DNA of 64,000 nt from Drosophila persimilis (taxonomy: Eukaryota; Arthropoda; Insecta; Diptera; Drosophilidae). The notes under the pieces were generated by a model that saw nothing but the letters and a program-made list of their open reading frames with translations, ran no database searches and had not been told where the DNA came from. This document shows positions 11,512 through 25,600 of the stretch, piece by piece. Each line of letters begins with the position of its first letter. Position 1 is the first letter of the stretch. The stretch covers positions 23,250,001-23,314,000 of the forward strand of contig NW_020825288.1 in the NCBI RefSeq assembly GCF_003286085.1. Direction: 5' to 3'. The position numbers and the translations under genes are program-made.

Positions 11512-13632
11512 CTAATTGCCGAGCACTGCATGGCTGTGTATGTTCTTAAAGTCTTGGGTCTGTGTGGTACTCCGCAAAACCTCCAGCCATCTATGAAGAT
11601 AAGGAAACCAAAGTTAGCTGGTTCTTTGGCTCATATTTGATAAATGTAGCTCAACTCACCTGTTATAGGTATGCGCACTCTCTGCTCTGAAGAAGTACAC
11701 ATGATTCTTGAAGGAGAGCTTGAACACAAACTCCTTCTGCACGGCATCCTGGTGGCCGGGCGGTCCCACTGTGTATCCCAGCAGCGGGAGACTGGCGAGG
11801 GCAAACTCATCCTGGTAACTCTTATAGAAGTACAGGCAGAATGAGGTGAACACCACCCAGAGCTTTTGCCAGCCGGAGCTGTTCTTGAATTTACGCAGCA
11901 GATAGCCGGACAGCTGGTGCTCGGCCGCGATTAGATGATCGCCCAGTCCGACGGTTGCGCCACGATGCCAGCAGACGTGCAGAGCGGTATTGCTTCGGGA
12001 TGGCTGCGTCTTGCTTTGCTGCTGCTGCTGGAGCTGCAGCTGCTGAGGGGTCAGGGGTCCGCCTCCGTTGATGCTGCTGTTCAGACTGCTGTTGTTGCCG
12101 TTCGTCAAACCGAACAGATCGAGACCTTCTTCGGACGAGCCTAGGGATAGCGAGGGACACAGAGATAGAGAGAGAGTTGAATTAGTTATCGTTCTGTATA
12201 GAGTGGACACCGGGGATCTGGGTGCTTGCTTACAAGGCCTTGCAGCGTGCTTTTCTTGCCAGCCATAAACAGAGAAATATATTAGAAAGTTTAACAAATA
12301 AAAGAAGACTAAAGAAAGAGTTATCTTAATGCACCCCACTGAATCCCCTCTAGATATACTCACTGCAGTTCTTGAGCGTCGTCAACTGGAGCTGCATGTT
12401 GGGCGGACCATTCTTGACGTCCGCCGCCGCCTTGGAGAGCTCGGCCAGCCAGAGGGTCTTCTCGGCGGTGGTGCCCGCACTCACCGTGATGGCGCACTGG
12501 CCCCCGAATATGGAGAACGTGTTGTGCTCGGCATTCTCTGTAAGCAGGGAACGCACCGGAACGTGGCCGAGTATGCGAAAGCTTTGATCCAGCGGCGACT
12601 TTGAGCCGTACAGCAGGATGTCCGAGAACAGGAAGAACATGCGCTGCTGCAGGCCGCGCTTGGAGTGCTTCAGCAGGCAGCCCTGTCGAATGAGGCGCCG
12701 ATGGGGCTGCACCAGCTGCTCGAAGCTGATGTCACGCTGCAGCTCGCACAGCTCAACGAAATTAGCCGAATCGGGAAGCTGAGCACGGATTTCCTTGGTG
12801 CTGCGAATGAGCAGATGGTAGACGGCCTGGCAGTCGGCATAGTCGATGTGCTCCTCGGCGTAGTAGTCGCAAAGCCGCTCCAGGAGGAGCTGGTAGTGCA
12901 GCAGGCGGTTTAGGGGCTTCAGCAGCAACTCCCCGATAGGCAGATAGCAGACCTTCTGTTGCTCAAAGTCCTTGTACACCTGCTGGAAGCGATTGTCCGT
13001 CTCGTACATGTCGTTCAGGCAGTGCAGTATGTCCAGATGGGTCTGCACGTACTCGTCATAGATGGGCAGCGCCGCCATGTGCTTCATCATCACGTCTCCG
13101 ATGCGGTGGGAGTCGTGGGTGCCGCGGCCCTCCCACAGCACCATGCGGTGCTCGATGTCCCGCAAAAAGAGGTTGTGGTGCTGCGCCAGCGAGTCGAGCA
13201 GCTCGAACAGCGGCTGCAGCTGCTCCACATCTTCAATGCTCAGTACCTGACGGAACGAGTTGTTCAGCACATCCAGGTCTTTCTTGTACGTCCGCTCTGT
13301 CATCAGCAGCTCCTTGGCCAGAAAGTAGCTCGGCTCAGTAGGCCACTTCCTCTTCTTGACCTCCGCCTCGATGTCATGCTGCGTGCTCATCGGATGGCCA
13401 TTCCCGTTATGGCCGTTCTGGTGGGGTGCCGTTGCCGTGGCCACTCCGGTGGCCAGTTCCTGCCTCTTGGCATGCTGGATCTCTGCCTGGATCACATCGT
13501 AGGTGCCAGCCTCTGAGCGCGAGAGCGAAGAGGACTTATCCGATCCCAATGTGAGGTCGTAGCGCGTCGGAGGAGTGGTGATCTCCCCACGTCTATCCAG
13601 CGACATGTTGCCATTGATTCCGTGATAGACAT
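11512..13632 (-). CDS. Cdep: Cdep exons encoding the DH, PH1 and PH2 domains
   Basis: Exon 13632-12364 carries the Dbl-homology domain (KELLMTERTYKKDLDVLNN at its start, LLLKPLNRLLHYQLLLERL as the conserved late helix) and the first PH domain (IRQGCLLKHSKRGLQQRMFF). Exons 12140-11660 and 11590-11512 carry a polyQ-containing linker and the second PH domain (LSGYLLRKFKNSSGWQKLWV to the final Trp in RWLEVLRSTTQTQDF). This is the catalytic Rho-family GEF half. The exon begins with AT completing a codon left in phase 1, so it needs a phase-1 upstream exon; exon 9 (ends TTA G) provides this. The introns of 223 and 69 bp are normal for fly. Confidence 0.93.
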
Positions 13633-16600
13633 CTGAAAATCAATCAAAAGAGGAACATAAAAATAATGAAATCATAAACCTAATGAATCAAATGAAGCTT
13701 AAAGCAAACTGTTAAAAATTAAATTAATATCTTAACTTGAAATATTTAACTCAAGAATGTCATTAACTAAAATTGAATTTAACTAAAATATTGTTCCCTT
13801 TTTTTCTGAAATCCAAACTCATTCCCGATCTTTTGTTTGATTAATGAAGTTTTATTTATTTAGTTTCGTTTCTATATAATTATAATTTAATGCTTGTTAA
13901 ATCGATTGCTCGTGTACATTTCATTTTGTATTCACTTTGTTTAAAGACCTTTGTATTATCCTTTTCGATTTGGTTGAGTTTTTATGTGAGATTTTTCGGT
14001 TGAAAAGAATTCAATTAAACTGAAATTTCTTGAGTATTATTATTTTTCCTGTCTTACTTTCTAAAATTCAGCTAAATTTTGTGTGTGGTGTGTTTTGTGT
14101 CTGTTCTCTATATAAATACAAAATCTTAAATGAAATAAACACTCAATTTGCACTCGAAGGAAAAGGAAAAGATTACAAATAGTAAATATTCCTTTTTGGC
14201 AACCGAAAAGTCCGGTTTAAAAAAGTTATCCTAACTAAATAATTGGGTTCTTTTGGTGGTTTGGCAAATCAAAAAATGATTAAATCCAAGCGAAACTTTG
14301 TTCACAACAACCAATTTTCGTTTAAATCTCATTCCCGACTAAGAGCTAAACACAAATGGATATTTTTTGATTCGAATACTTTTGATCTGGATTAACTTAT
14401 TTGAAATTATTGTACGTTGTACGATCTTCTCTCCTGTTCTTCTAGGGCCCGTTTCTATTCTCACTAACAACTCTTATATATTTCTTCCAACTATCATTAT
14501 AAACTTAAAGATCTCATGATGGAGTTTTAAAACTTAATAGGGTTCGTCTAATTTCGTTTAATTCCTTTTGTTTCTCCCATTTTTAATAGAATAATTATGG
14601 AATGGGGATTGGGAAGTGGGTGTTTTCTTTTTGGCACATTTATGTACTAGAAACTAGAACTAATGGCTAATACAACATTTCTTCAATTGTGATAATTGTA
14701 ATTAATATTTCAATTGTTAATTGCTTCTAAAAACATTTTGGCATATATGTAAATTAAAAACGTATATAGCACAAGAACTATATAAAATATATGGCTAGAA
14801 AACCCGCTTGGAGACATGAAGTAAATGCTTTCATTTCAAACTGTGATAATACCGAACTGCTCTGATCTGGAGGATCTGTCACGAGGAACTCCCAAGATAT
14901 TAAACTCCTTCCTGGAGGTTTCTATTTTCGATATATTTAGTTGGGTATTTCAAAGCATTTAGCTGATTTGTCGCACCTTCAACTGAGAGATTACTAGACT
15001 TATAGCATAGGTATTTGTATATATGGCAAATATCGTAGTTTAGAAGATTGATTCCATATACCCGCATGTATATGGATTGACACTTTGACTGGAACTCAGA
15101 TTGATAGCTATATTGAGAGCATAGATCTGCATAACCTATACTGATTGATCGAATACTGAATCATTGGCAACTTGAATGAAGAATCATATAATATATATAT
15201 ATATATATATATTGTATATAGATAACTTTAATCTTAAATGTCGTGTCGTCTCGATTTGTATTGTGTGTATTAGCTAAATAACAATTAAACATTTGTTTGG
15301 TTTATTCCATTATTCGATGATTAAACAGTGCATTAAAATTTGTTCAACTCGTTTAACGTTTTCGCTCTCGATATATCTCATATACTCGTATATATATATT
15401 TGAATGTTGAATTGATCTATAACATTATCATATATATATATATCATAATATATGTATTAGATACCGCTAATGGGCAACTCAATCTACCAACGATCTACCA
15501 TCCATCCATACATCTACTACTTCATCTCATCTTTTAATTCTTTTCATCCGACATCAACGATCATCATCCTTATCATCATCATCATCATCATCATTTCGAT
15601 TATTTAAGTTATTTTGTAAGTATTTTATTTGATTTTTTATGTTTGTTATGTTATGTTAATTTGATTAAAATGTCCTTTAATTTGGAATTTGATTTGATTT
15701 TCAAACGCTTCAATAATAACTTCTTGGCTCTTCTTTGGGTTTTTGTTTCGCAGCTTGTAAGATTCTTGGGATTCTTGGGATGCTTTGGTTTTTCTTTTTT
15801 CTTTTCTTGGTTTGTCGTAAATCAGTCTCAATTACAAATAAGTTGGTTATACATATAAGTACTTGGATTGTGTGTAAAAGTCGTAGAGTTGTTCTAAAAA
15901 ATGTTGTTCCAAGGCAACGGAAGAAATCAAAATGCTGCACTCAAAAAAGGAGAGGGGGCACACGCAACATACTAGGTATCCTAGAGATCTCTTTTATCCA
16001 TTATAATATCTACCGATCTACTGATCACTTAGGTCATCCGAGTCATGGAACTTGGGCGGAGGATCGACGCGTATGTCCAGTCCACAGGCATAGCGCTCGT
16101 ACTCAATGGGTTCGCTCTCGTAGTCGGACAGAAAATCGGGATATGGCAGCTGCTGTCGGGGCGGTTGTCCCTCCTGCTGTTGCTGTTGCTGCTGCTGCTC
16201 CATGGTTCCTCCTCTGGGTGCTCCCCGTCTTATGGTACCCATGGATCCTGCTCCTCCTGCTGATCCCGATCCTGCTGCCACTGCACCAAAGCCACTGCAA
16301 CTGTCTTCACTGGAGTTGGCCAGCTCATCAGAGAGACCTCCTCCTCGAGTCTCGTACTCGCTCTCCTCGGGATTGCAGTAGCTGCGTCCGTGGTAAGGCT
16401 GCGCCTGAGCCGCCGCACTCGAGGTGCTTGCTGCCATGGAATCCTCCCGCTTCAGGGTCCTCTTCTTGGTGCGGGCTGGCTTCACAGGCTGCCCGCTGGC
16501 CGGGGGCATCGGGTGATTGGCCGGCGCCGGGCGATCCACTAGGGCCTGGTACATGGGCTTCGTGATGTGCCCGAGTCGGTCGTAGCGCGGGAAGCCCATC

Positions 16601-19600
16601 TCATCTACGTTGTCGCTCATGTCGAGGCTCTCGAACTTTCCGCTGTACTGCGGATAGTCATCGTATTCATCCGTCTCTCCGCGCTCCAGCTCCTCGTCGA
16701 ACTCCAGATACTGATCGTCGCGTTGGTACTGGGAGGAGTACTCGGAGCTTCCCGAGTCCATCTCGGGCATATACCCCTCCGAGCACTCTGAGCTCTCGGC
16801 CTGCTCCAGTAGTGCAGCGGCCGTCATGTTGGCCCTGATCCTCTTGGCCGGCAGCTGTCGCTTTTTGCGATAGCCGCGACTCCGTAGCTTTGGGTCCTGG
16901 CCCCTCACATCCAGGGAGCTGTCCGTGTCGTTGCCACTGGGAGGACTCTTCATGGAGGTGGCCACAGCTGCCGCGGTCAGCTGACCGCTGGTCGCCTTCC
17001 TGGGGGGCTTCTGCACCAGCTGATTAGGGGGTGACTCCGAGCTGAGGCTGCTCGAGTAGTAGGGTGAGCAGCGGATCAGCTTGTCCGCCCGCTGGGGCAT
17101 GTGAGGAGAATAGGGTTCGGTGCTCTCGCTGTTCAGGGTATTGGTGGTCGTCGTGGTGTTGGTGGCCGAGGATGTGGAGTGCGCGTCGCGCTCCTCGTCA
17201 ATCCGCATGGGCTGCTCCTGCGAAGACTGCTGCGACTTGCTCAGCATGTGCTCGTGGAAGGAGCTCGACTGCCGCAGCTGCTTGCTGCTAGTCTTGAAGT
17301 CTCGTATCTGGGTCTTCGACAGTGTTTTGTCGTCGTAGCTGTGATGCTTGGCTAGCGGCTTGGCTGGCGGTGCGCCCACATCTCCGGGCAGATCGCTGGG
17401 CGTCACAATCGGTGGCACAGTGGGCACCGGTGGAGGAGCTGCCTTTACGTGTGTTGGTACAGGAGGCGGCACCACTTTCTTGGCATTGGCATTGGCTTTG
17501 GCATTAGCCTCTTCCTCTGCCTCGGCGGCAGCGGCTGCCTGCTCTGCCAATCCTGGCTGCTTCATCTTGTTCAGGAGCGCCTGCATGATGGGACGGGTCA
17601 CCGCTGGCTTGGGCTTTGTGGGTGGCTGTGGTGCCCGTGGCTTAGGGCGTACCTGCTGCGACTGTTGTGTCTGGATCTGAGTGGTGTTTAGTGCTCCCGC
17701 TGCAGTCGCAGCCGGAACTACCGCTCCGTGGAGTGGCACAAATTCCTGGCTCTGATACCGCTCCGTCAGCTTCTCCGTGTGCGCATACAAACGCTCCACG
17801 AAAGGCGACTCCGACTCGGAGCAGATCTCCTGGCTCTGGTAGAGTTTCGACATCATTTCCAAGGAACGTCGCTTGCGGGCCGCAGCACTGGTCTCGGGCT
17901 GTCCACTGGCGGTGCCTGTCAGTGGCGATATTTCAGTGTGCTCCTGACTGGATCGGCCCTGATTGCCATTGCTGCCACTGCGTCGGTGCACCTGCGGCAG
18001 GGAGCAGCGCTTTTCCTCGCTGGGCGATCCCAGCGAACCCTTGGCGCCCGACCCCACACGCTGCTGCTGCTTCAAAGGAGTGGCAGCCACGAGAGTGCGG
18101 CTACTGGAGGTGGACCAATCGCTGATCGTTTGGGCCATCTCCGTGAGCGTCAGGGTAGTGTCGTCGCTGCGCGTGGCCGATGTGGGTTCGCTCATCTTGT
18201 CCGTCTCCGAGTTTGAGAGCATGTCGTAGCGCAGGCCGTCGGAGGAGCCGTTGTCCCCGCTGAACTTGTGCGAGAAGCTGCCGCCGCTCTGCTCGTTCAA
18301 GCTCTCCGCGGACTTGTTGATGGAGCTCATGCTCGACTTGGTTTGGTTTGACTTTTCGCTCTTGGCGCACGACTGCGTGGACACGGCCGACAGGCTGTCG
18401 GATCCCGAGAGATTGGCATACTGACGCACAGTGTTAGTGCCCGTAGACCACTCCGAGATGCTCAGCCCAATGGAAGTGTCCTCAGAGTGGGAGCTGTGCG
18501 TGCACTTCTTGTGTTGCAGTCCCATTCGCACGGTGCCATCCAGATCTGTACCAATGGAACTGGTCTCCTCCTCGGAGTGGCTCGAGTGACTGCACTTCTT
18601 GCAGCTGCCGCCGCTGCTCAATCTCTTCTCGTAGTTCCGCCGCACTGTGGTCTGATCGTCCAAGTAGGTGGTGCTCGCGGACAGGATGTCGTCGATGGAG
18701 GTGTCCGAATTGTTTGATCCTCGCGACAATTTTCTCAAATGTGGATCGGGCGAGAGCTGCACCTTGATGGTGCCCGGCATAAAGACATCGTCGTTGGAGA
18801 AGAGCTCATCCTCGGAGAGTGGGCTCCTTGGAGCTGGCGAGCGTGTGGGCTGGGCTACAATCACCTCGGGGCTGGAGTTCTTGCGTGGTCCCGCCCTGGC
18901 CGTGGGCTGTGTGGACGCCGTACTGCAGCTGACGTTCAGCGAAGACGACAGACACGAGGCAGCACTCAGGGTGGAGCTGAGACAGCTGACCGTGTCGGGC
19001 TGGATTTGCTCGCTGCCAAAGTCCTTGTCCTCGAAGGCAGAGGACATAAGGTAGGCAGTTTCCTCGTAGGGCAGCACCTTGGCCACATCGGGCGGTCCAT
19101 GGCCCTCTTCTTCGAGCAGCACCACTTGGTCGGCGCTCTGGGCTTCGCTGGCGTAGTACGTCTCAATGTTCTCCACGATGATAGGTGCACCGACAGTGCT
19201 CGAGGGAGGCGAGGGCCAGTCTACGGAGTCCTGGCTCTGTTGAAAGGACATGCTCGCCTTCCAGCAGAAAGACTTTGGCACGGGCTTGTCTAGATCCGGC
19301 ATGGCATAGAGGCTATCTGGCGGCTTAACTGGCACATGATCGAAGGGGATCTCTGGCAGTGGCCAGTCCTCCGAGTCCTGGCTTCCCGCATTCGACAGAC
19401 ACATCAGAGTGTGCCGCTCCCCGTCGTCCCCATCCCCCTGCTGCTCATCCACATGGGTCACCGAGAAGCGTCCCGTGACGAGGGTCGGGGACTTTGGGTC
19501 GTTTATGCTGCCCAAACTGGAGAGACGATCCCCGGTGGCCGAGTCGCAGGGAATCTCCGGCATTTCAGCGGAGGTGCGACGATCGGCATCAGAGATATAG

Positions 19601-22600
19601 GCCAGATTGGTGTTGCTTCTCGAGTCAGAGCTGAGACTCGGCTGGTGGTCGGTGGAGCCCACCGACTCGTCTCGCATGCTCACAGAATGCGTGGAGGCCT
19701 TGCTCACGTCATCTTCCATGCTGGACTTCTCCGAGGCCGTGCTTCGCTCCGAGATGCGCGACAGGGTGCGGCCCAGAGTGAAGCCTGTGCTATAGCCGAT
19801 GATGTCCGTTGGATTGACCCCGATTCCGCCAAGATTACTGGTCATCGCCGGGTAGCCGAATGTCGTGGGAAAGTCATTCAGATCGTCCTGGTAGCTAGTG
19901 TCGCTCTCATCCCTCTTTTGCTCGTCGGGGGACACCTCCTTCACGTCGCTGTCCGAGGAGTCGCGCAGGGGATGCTGCGCATCGTAGCGCTCGTATCCCC
20001 CATCCGTCTCCACGTGGTGCCAGGGATCGTCGGTGCTGGAGCTGTTTGAACTCTCGATAGGGAAGGGCTTCCAGGTGCTCTGCTGCTCCTTTGCGGCCAG
20101 GTCTCCGCGTCTCTGGGCAGCTCCCAGCGAGCCGGAGCTGCTCTCCGTCTCGAACGAGCCCCGCGACTCTACGCTCAGGGAACCCTTCGAGTCGAAGCTC
20201 GACTTCGACTCCTGGGAGCTGCGATCACTGCCAGATTTGCCCGGTTCCGCTTGGGTCACCGACAGCTTCTTCCCGGCATTCGCACGGGCGGGCTTCTCGA
20301 TCCGCGGCGGCTTTCGCGATCCTCCCGAGCTCGATTCACTGTCCTCGGTCCGCTGCAGGATCTTGGCTATGCGCTCTTCAATCGGATCCAAGTAGGACTC
20401 TGTGCTGTTTCCCAGATCGATGGGACTCTGCTTCTCCAGCGTGGGAGTTGTTGGCTTCTTTCCTGGGATCAGTACTTTGGGTGGCTCGTTGGTGGGTGTC
20501 TGTTCATTGGATCCTCCAGCGGGTTCCTCCATTCCATCCTTGCCGGCGGCCACATCCAGCTGAAGCATTCTCTGCTTGAGCTCCTGGCACTTTTTGGCCT
20601 CCTCGTTTCCAAAGTCCTGTGAGATGCCCAGCGGGCGGGCTATGGAGCAGCTTACACTCGACTCCTCCTCGACGGAGCTCTTCTCCTTGCCTACCGACAG
20701 ACTCCAATCCTGCTGCCGCTGGGGGCTGCTGTCCTTCTCGCCGCTAGTCCACGAATCAGAGCTCTTCGATCTGTCGCTCTGCTTCTCCAGGCTGTACTTT
20801 TTTTTGGTGTCCGAAGAGCTTCCGGTGTACTTCTCGAAAGTCTCCAGCACGGACTTCTCAATCATGGGACTTGCATTTGGTGGCGTCACCAGTATGTTTA
20901 GTTCCGACGTGGGTGTGGCACAATTCGAGTACTCCAAAGGGTTCGCATCCTCCAGAGTGGCCTGCGTCTCGAGTATGTTCCGATCGGGCTCTAAGGTGCG
21001 CGGTTCATTCTCAGAGGTGTCCGATCCAATAAACTCGTCGCATTCTACGGTCATCCAGGAGCCCGTCTCGTCGCTGCGACTTCGGTCGAGACTCAGACGA
21101 TTCGTGTCCTGCCTTCCGACCTTCAAGTGCCGTCGCTCCGAGGAGTTGTCGTCCTCCTCAATGGAGGGCTCTTCGCACTCGATGGTGGGCACGCGATGAG
21201 GGTAACCTTCCGTCCCAGGCACCGGGGACTTGCTGGCTGGAGAATGGCTGTCATCGGCCGATACGAAAGAGTCTAGGCTCTCGGCGGTGGAGGCCTTGCG
21301 ACTGTGGGTGCACTCGCTGTCGCGGGCATCCTCGGAGGGCAGCGAACGCTTTAGTATCTCCAGCGAACGACGCTCCGAGATCACGGCCTGCATGTCAATA
21401 TCCTCCTGGACATTGTACTGATGGGCGAACATGCGGCGGTCTCCTATGGCGCTACGCGCCACAGGAGCGGGCTTCTCTTCGCTCTTTTTGGTCGCAGCTT
21501 CAGCGGCAGCAGCCGTCTGTTGCCTCTTGTCGTCTAGGCTGCGCGCCTTAATGTCCGTGCCGAGGTAGTGGTGCTCGGCAGGTCGCTCCAGACTGTTCGA
21601 CTTTCCATCGATCTTCTTGTGGACGACACTGCCCTCGATCCTCTGCTTAATCTCCTGCGCCTTAGCTATTTTCTTGGGCGACTTGATGAGCATGTCCTCG
21701 GGCACATCTGACTTCTCCGAGTCCTCGAAGGACTTGTTGCGATCCTCGAAGCTGCGATTGGCCTTGTCCAGCTTGTCGGGGCTGCGTCCCTCGTCGAAGC
21801 TGCGACTAAACTTCACCAGCGATGTGTCAAGCTTTCGAGGAGCCTTGGCGATCAGCACGTGATCCTCGGCCTTGGACTTGAACTCCGTTTCGATAATTAT
21901 CTTGTCACCGTCGGTCTTCACCAGAATCTTGTCCTCTGGCGCAGGGAACGCAGGCAGTGCGTCCTTGACGGGACTTAGCATGGTAATGGTCTGCTTCATG
22001 GCCGATTCGTAGAGCTTCTGCTGTCGCTCCTTGCGCTTGGCAATATCCGCTTCGGTCTCCTCCTGCGACTTGCTCTTGTCCTTGCTCAAACGCCGCATGT
22101 CAATGGAGCGGGGTCGCTCCTTTGGACTGGACTTCTTGCTTCCACCGCGGCCATCCCTGCCTTTAATGTCATCCGCACTGGTGCGTCGCGACTCGGGACG
22201 GCTGCGGGATACGGGCCTTCCTTTATAGGGCTCCGAGGTCTTGAGCTTTCCCTTGCCCGTGCTCTCGATGCTACTGGCCCGGGACACACCGGGAGAGGTC
22301 TTGCGCGAGCTGTTCGCCGAGCTGTAGGGCGACCAGTCCGTGAAGCGGTATTTGGGAATGTTCAATATGAGATGGTCCCCGCTCTTGAGCCTCGTCTTAG
22401 ACTTTTTCTTGTCCTTGATTTTGACGCCCTGGAGGGCTATTTTCTCGATGTACTTTAGCTGATTCAGGAGCTGCACCTCCTCGCTGTCGATGGTCACGGC
22501 ACTGAGTAGCGAGTCCTTGCCATGGGCATTGTTGTAGCTGCTCTGCGTGGGAATGGACCCGCCGCAGGAATGAACGCTGTCCGCGTTGTCATCGTCCTGC

Positions 22601-25600
22601 GCCGCCGTTTGATTAGCACGCTCCAGGGATTTTTCCTCGAGGATCTCGGCCTCCTCCTCGAAACCCACAGTGTCGTCCTTAGAGGAGAATGCATTCATGG
22701 GCGGCAGACGATGCAGAGAGATCACTGGGGTGTCCAGGCTCTTAGTGCGACGGTCTGCCGTCGGCGACTGCACCTGCGTGGCCTTCTGACGCTGAAGCGA
22801 TACTGATCCCTCAGACAGATTGAGTCGAGCGTGGGCAAACAGGATCGGGGCATGGCCCTTGGACCGCAGCACAATCGAGGAGTCGATGATCTCCTCCATC
22901 ATCTTGACCTTGGACTTGGCCGCCTGCGATCCGCTGGCCGTCTGCTTCTTGAGCGTGTAGTCAATGTCTGAGCCGGTGATCTTCTCCTCGTGGCACGTCT
23001 CGTAGATGTCGTCGTTGCTGCGGAAGAACTCGGCATGCTCCAGTATCGGCGAGGGGATGTTCTCGTTTCGCTGATAGTCATTGGTGCACTCGTCCATGCG
23101 TCCGCGCATCGGCACATGTGGTTCGTCCTCCGAGGAGGGTATCGAAATGGAGCGTTCCGAAATGCGCCTCAGTTCCGTGGCATTGGCATACTGTGGATCC
23201 AATTTCTGGGTGTGATAGCGACTCTCCAGATCGGCCAGGCGACGGCATTGCGGGGGCGAGCCTTCGATCTCGGTGGAGCTCATGGTCTGGCCGCGTCCCC
23301 AGGCGGCTGAGATGAGTCGACTCTGTTCGATGCGCAGGATCGATTCGATCTCTTTGCGCGACTGTGGGGGCGAGAACTCCAGCCGGTCGGGGATGGCCTC
23401 AGCCGAGCCAAAGACGTCATCAGAGTCAAGACTCTCGTCGTCTGACGAGAACGAGGTGATGCGAGTCTTGCCATGCTTCTTCGACTTGACCCCCGACTTG
23501 GTTTTCGGTATGACACGCGGCTTGTTGGCCTTGCGGGCATTCGCTTGCAGCTCCTTGCGAAGGCTCTGGATGAGCTCCATCTGCTTCTGCTCGAGCTTCT
23601 GCTGCTGCTGCATGCTCTCGGTCCGCGAGCTGGTGGCCGAGTCACTCTCGATCTGGCTTAGCTTCTTGTTGAGTTTCTCCAGCGTGGAGGCGTCCATCTG
23701 CTTGGTGATGTCCCGCTTGGGCGAGGACAGCTGTATGGTCGGGATGGTCTTGTCGATCTCCAGGGTGATCGGATCCACCTTGGACAGATCAATGTTCTGC
23801 GTGAACAGGAACTCTTTGGTCTCTGCGGGTAGGAGGCTGTCCAGGATGTCAGGCAAGAAGTCCCCTCCCATTACTGGCAGCACTGGAGCACTGGCCTTTG
23901 GTGACTTTGGTGACTTGGGAGACTTGGGGGATTTGGGGGACTTTGGAGACTTGGGCGACTTGGGCTTCGTGTGCTTCTTCTCGCTGGGAGAAGGCGCAGT
24001 GCCGTTCATGATGTGCCGCTTGTGCAGGACATAGGGTATGTCCTCCTTCAGGACCTTGGTGAAGCGACGCTCGTAGTCGCGGAAGAAGCTCTTAGGCAGC
24101 TCGAACCCTGTCTTTGGCAGCTCCTGCTGGGTGGGAGTGCCGCCTCCATCGTAACATTTGGGTATCTCAAAGTTTCCATGCGCCTTGCACAGCGGCGGGG
24201 CACTCGGTATCTGCTTGTAGATATAATCCTCGTCGCTAGAGTTTGAGTCCGCCGGGGTGAGATCGATGGACTTCTGGTGCATGAGGACATGGCGACGGGA
24301 GTTGCTGCCGAGGCGCGCACGATTGGCCAGCGAGTTGGGATCGCTCTTGGTGCGCTCCACGGTGGCGTGGCTGTAGCTAAGAGGCACCATTATGGGGTTG
24401 TACTCCTCGAAGTGCGTCTTGGCCATCAGCTCCTCCTTGCGCGTGATCTTCTGGTGGGCCATGATGCGGGCCTGCTGCTTCTCAAACTCCGATATCAGCT
24501 CGGGCGTAAGCGGATATTCGGGACTCTGTTTGGACTCTTTATCTTTTGGCTGGCCTTCCCACTGCTTGGTGTACTTCTGGATGCACTCGATCCGATCCTG
24601 GTCAAAGCTGAAGATGTTTTCGCTGTCGGAGCGCCGTCGGAAGGCGGAGATCTTGCACGACTGCGAGTTGCTTTTGCGGAAGGTCGTCTGCTCAAGCGAT
24701 TCACCCGTCTGGAAGTCCTTCTCCTTGCAACGCATGCCCGAAGCTGGTGTCGACACCGATTCGGGTGATTTGGCGCCGAAGGACTTGGCATTCCGCTCGA
24801 TCTCCACGTTCTGGAGGCTAATCGAGTGTACCTTTGAGGTCTTGTGGGTCTTGTTGCTGGGGAACGTCGAGTACGTGTCCCTGCTGTCGTAGAACGAGCT
24901 GTTCGCCGTCGAGCTGTGGGTGTCCGAGAGTAGGCAGTCGTGGCTCTTGACCTTGGGGCGGGAGTAGAGACCCTCGGGGGCCTCTGCCACGACACCGCCC
25001 CCCTCCACGGCGTCGTAGTAGTCGCTCTTGGAGTCCTGTGAGGACTGGGCGAACTTGTCGTAGAGGTCCTTTTTGTTGAACTGCTTGACCTTCTTGCAGG
25101 TGGTCGTGGGCATCTCGTAGTTGCGCCCAAAGCAGTCCCCGACCAGCGACTCCTTCGAGTCCTGACTGGAAGCCACCGAGGTCTTGCTCTTGGTGGTCTC
25201 ACGCGACTTCTTGCTGTCCGTGTGGTAGAGGCTGTCGCGCGACTTCTTACTGGAGTCGGAGCTGCGCGAGATCTTCGTCTCGAACATCTCGCTCTGGCTC
25301 TCCTGGCTGGAGGTGCGCGTGAGAGCCTCCTGGATCTTCTTGTAGAAGTTCCCGTCCGACTTCACGGACAGCTTCTCGCGCGGCAGATAGCGCGGATCTT
25401 CGGCGTCCCAGATCTCGTTCATTATGTCCGCCGCGGACTTGGACTTCACATCAATAGCCGATCGGTACTTGGGCTGCTCCGATACGGACTCATCGTCGCT
25501 GGGGATATAGTTGCCAGAGTCCAGGGAACAGGAGCGCATGTGGTCCTCGGAGCGACCGCGACCGCTGAAAAAGTCAATGTCGTACTTCTCCAGCAGCTCG

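Noticed and set aside
12329-13516. Plus-strand frames opposite the DH-PH exon
   Set aside because: Mirror of the codon bias of a confirmed exon; no recognisable domain.
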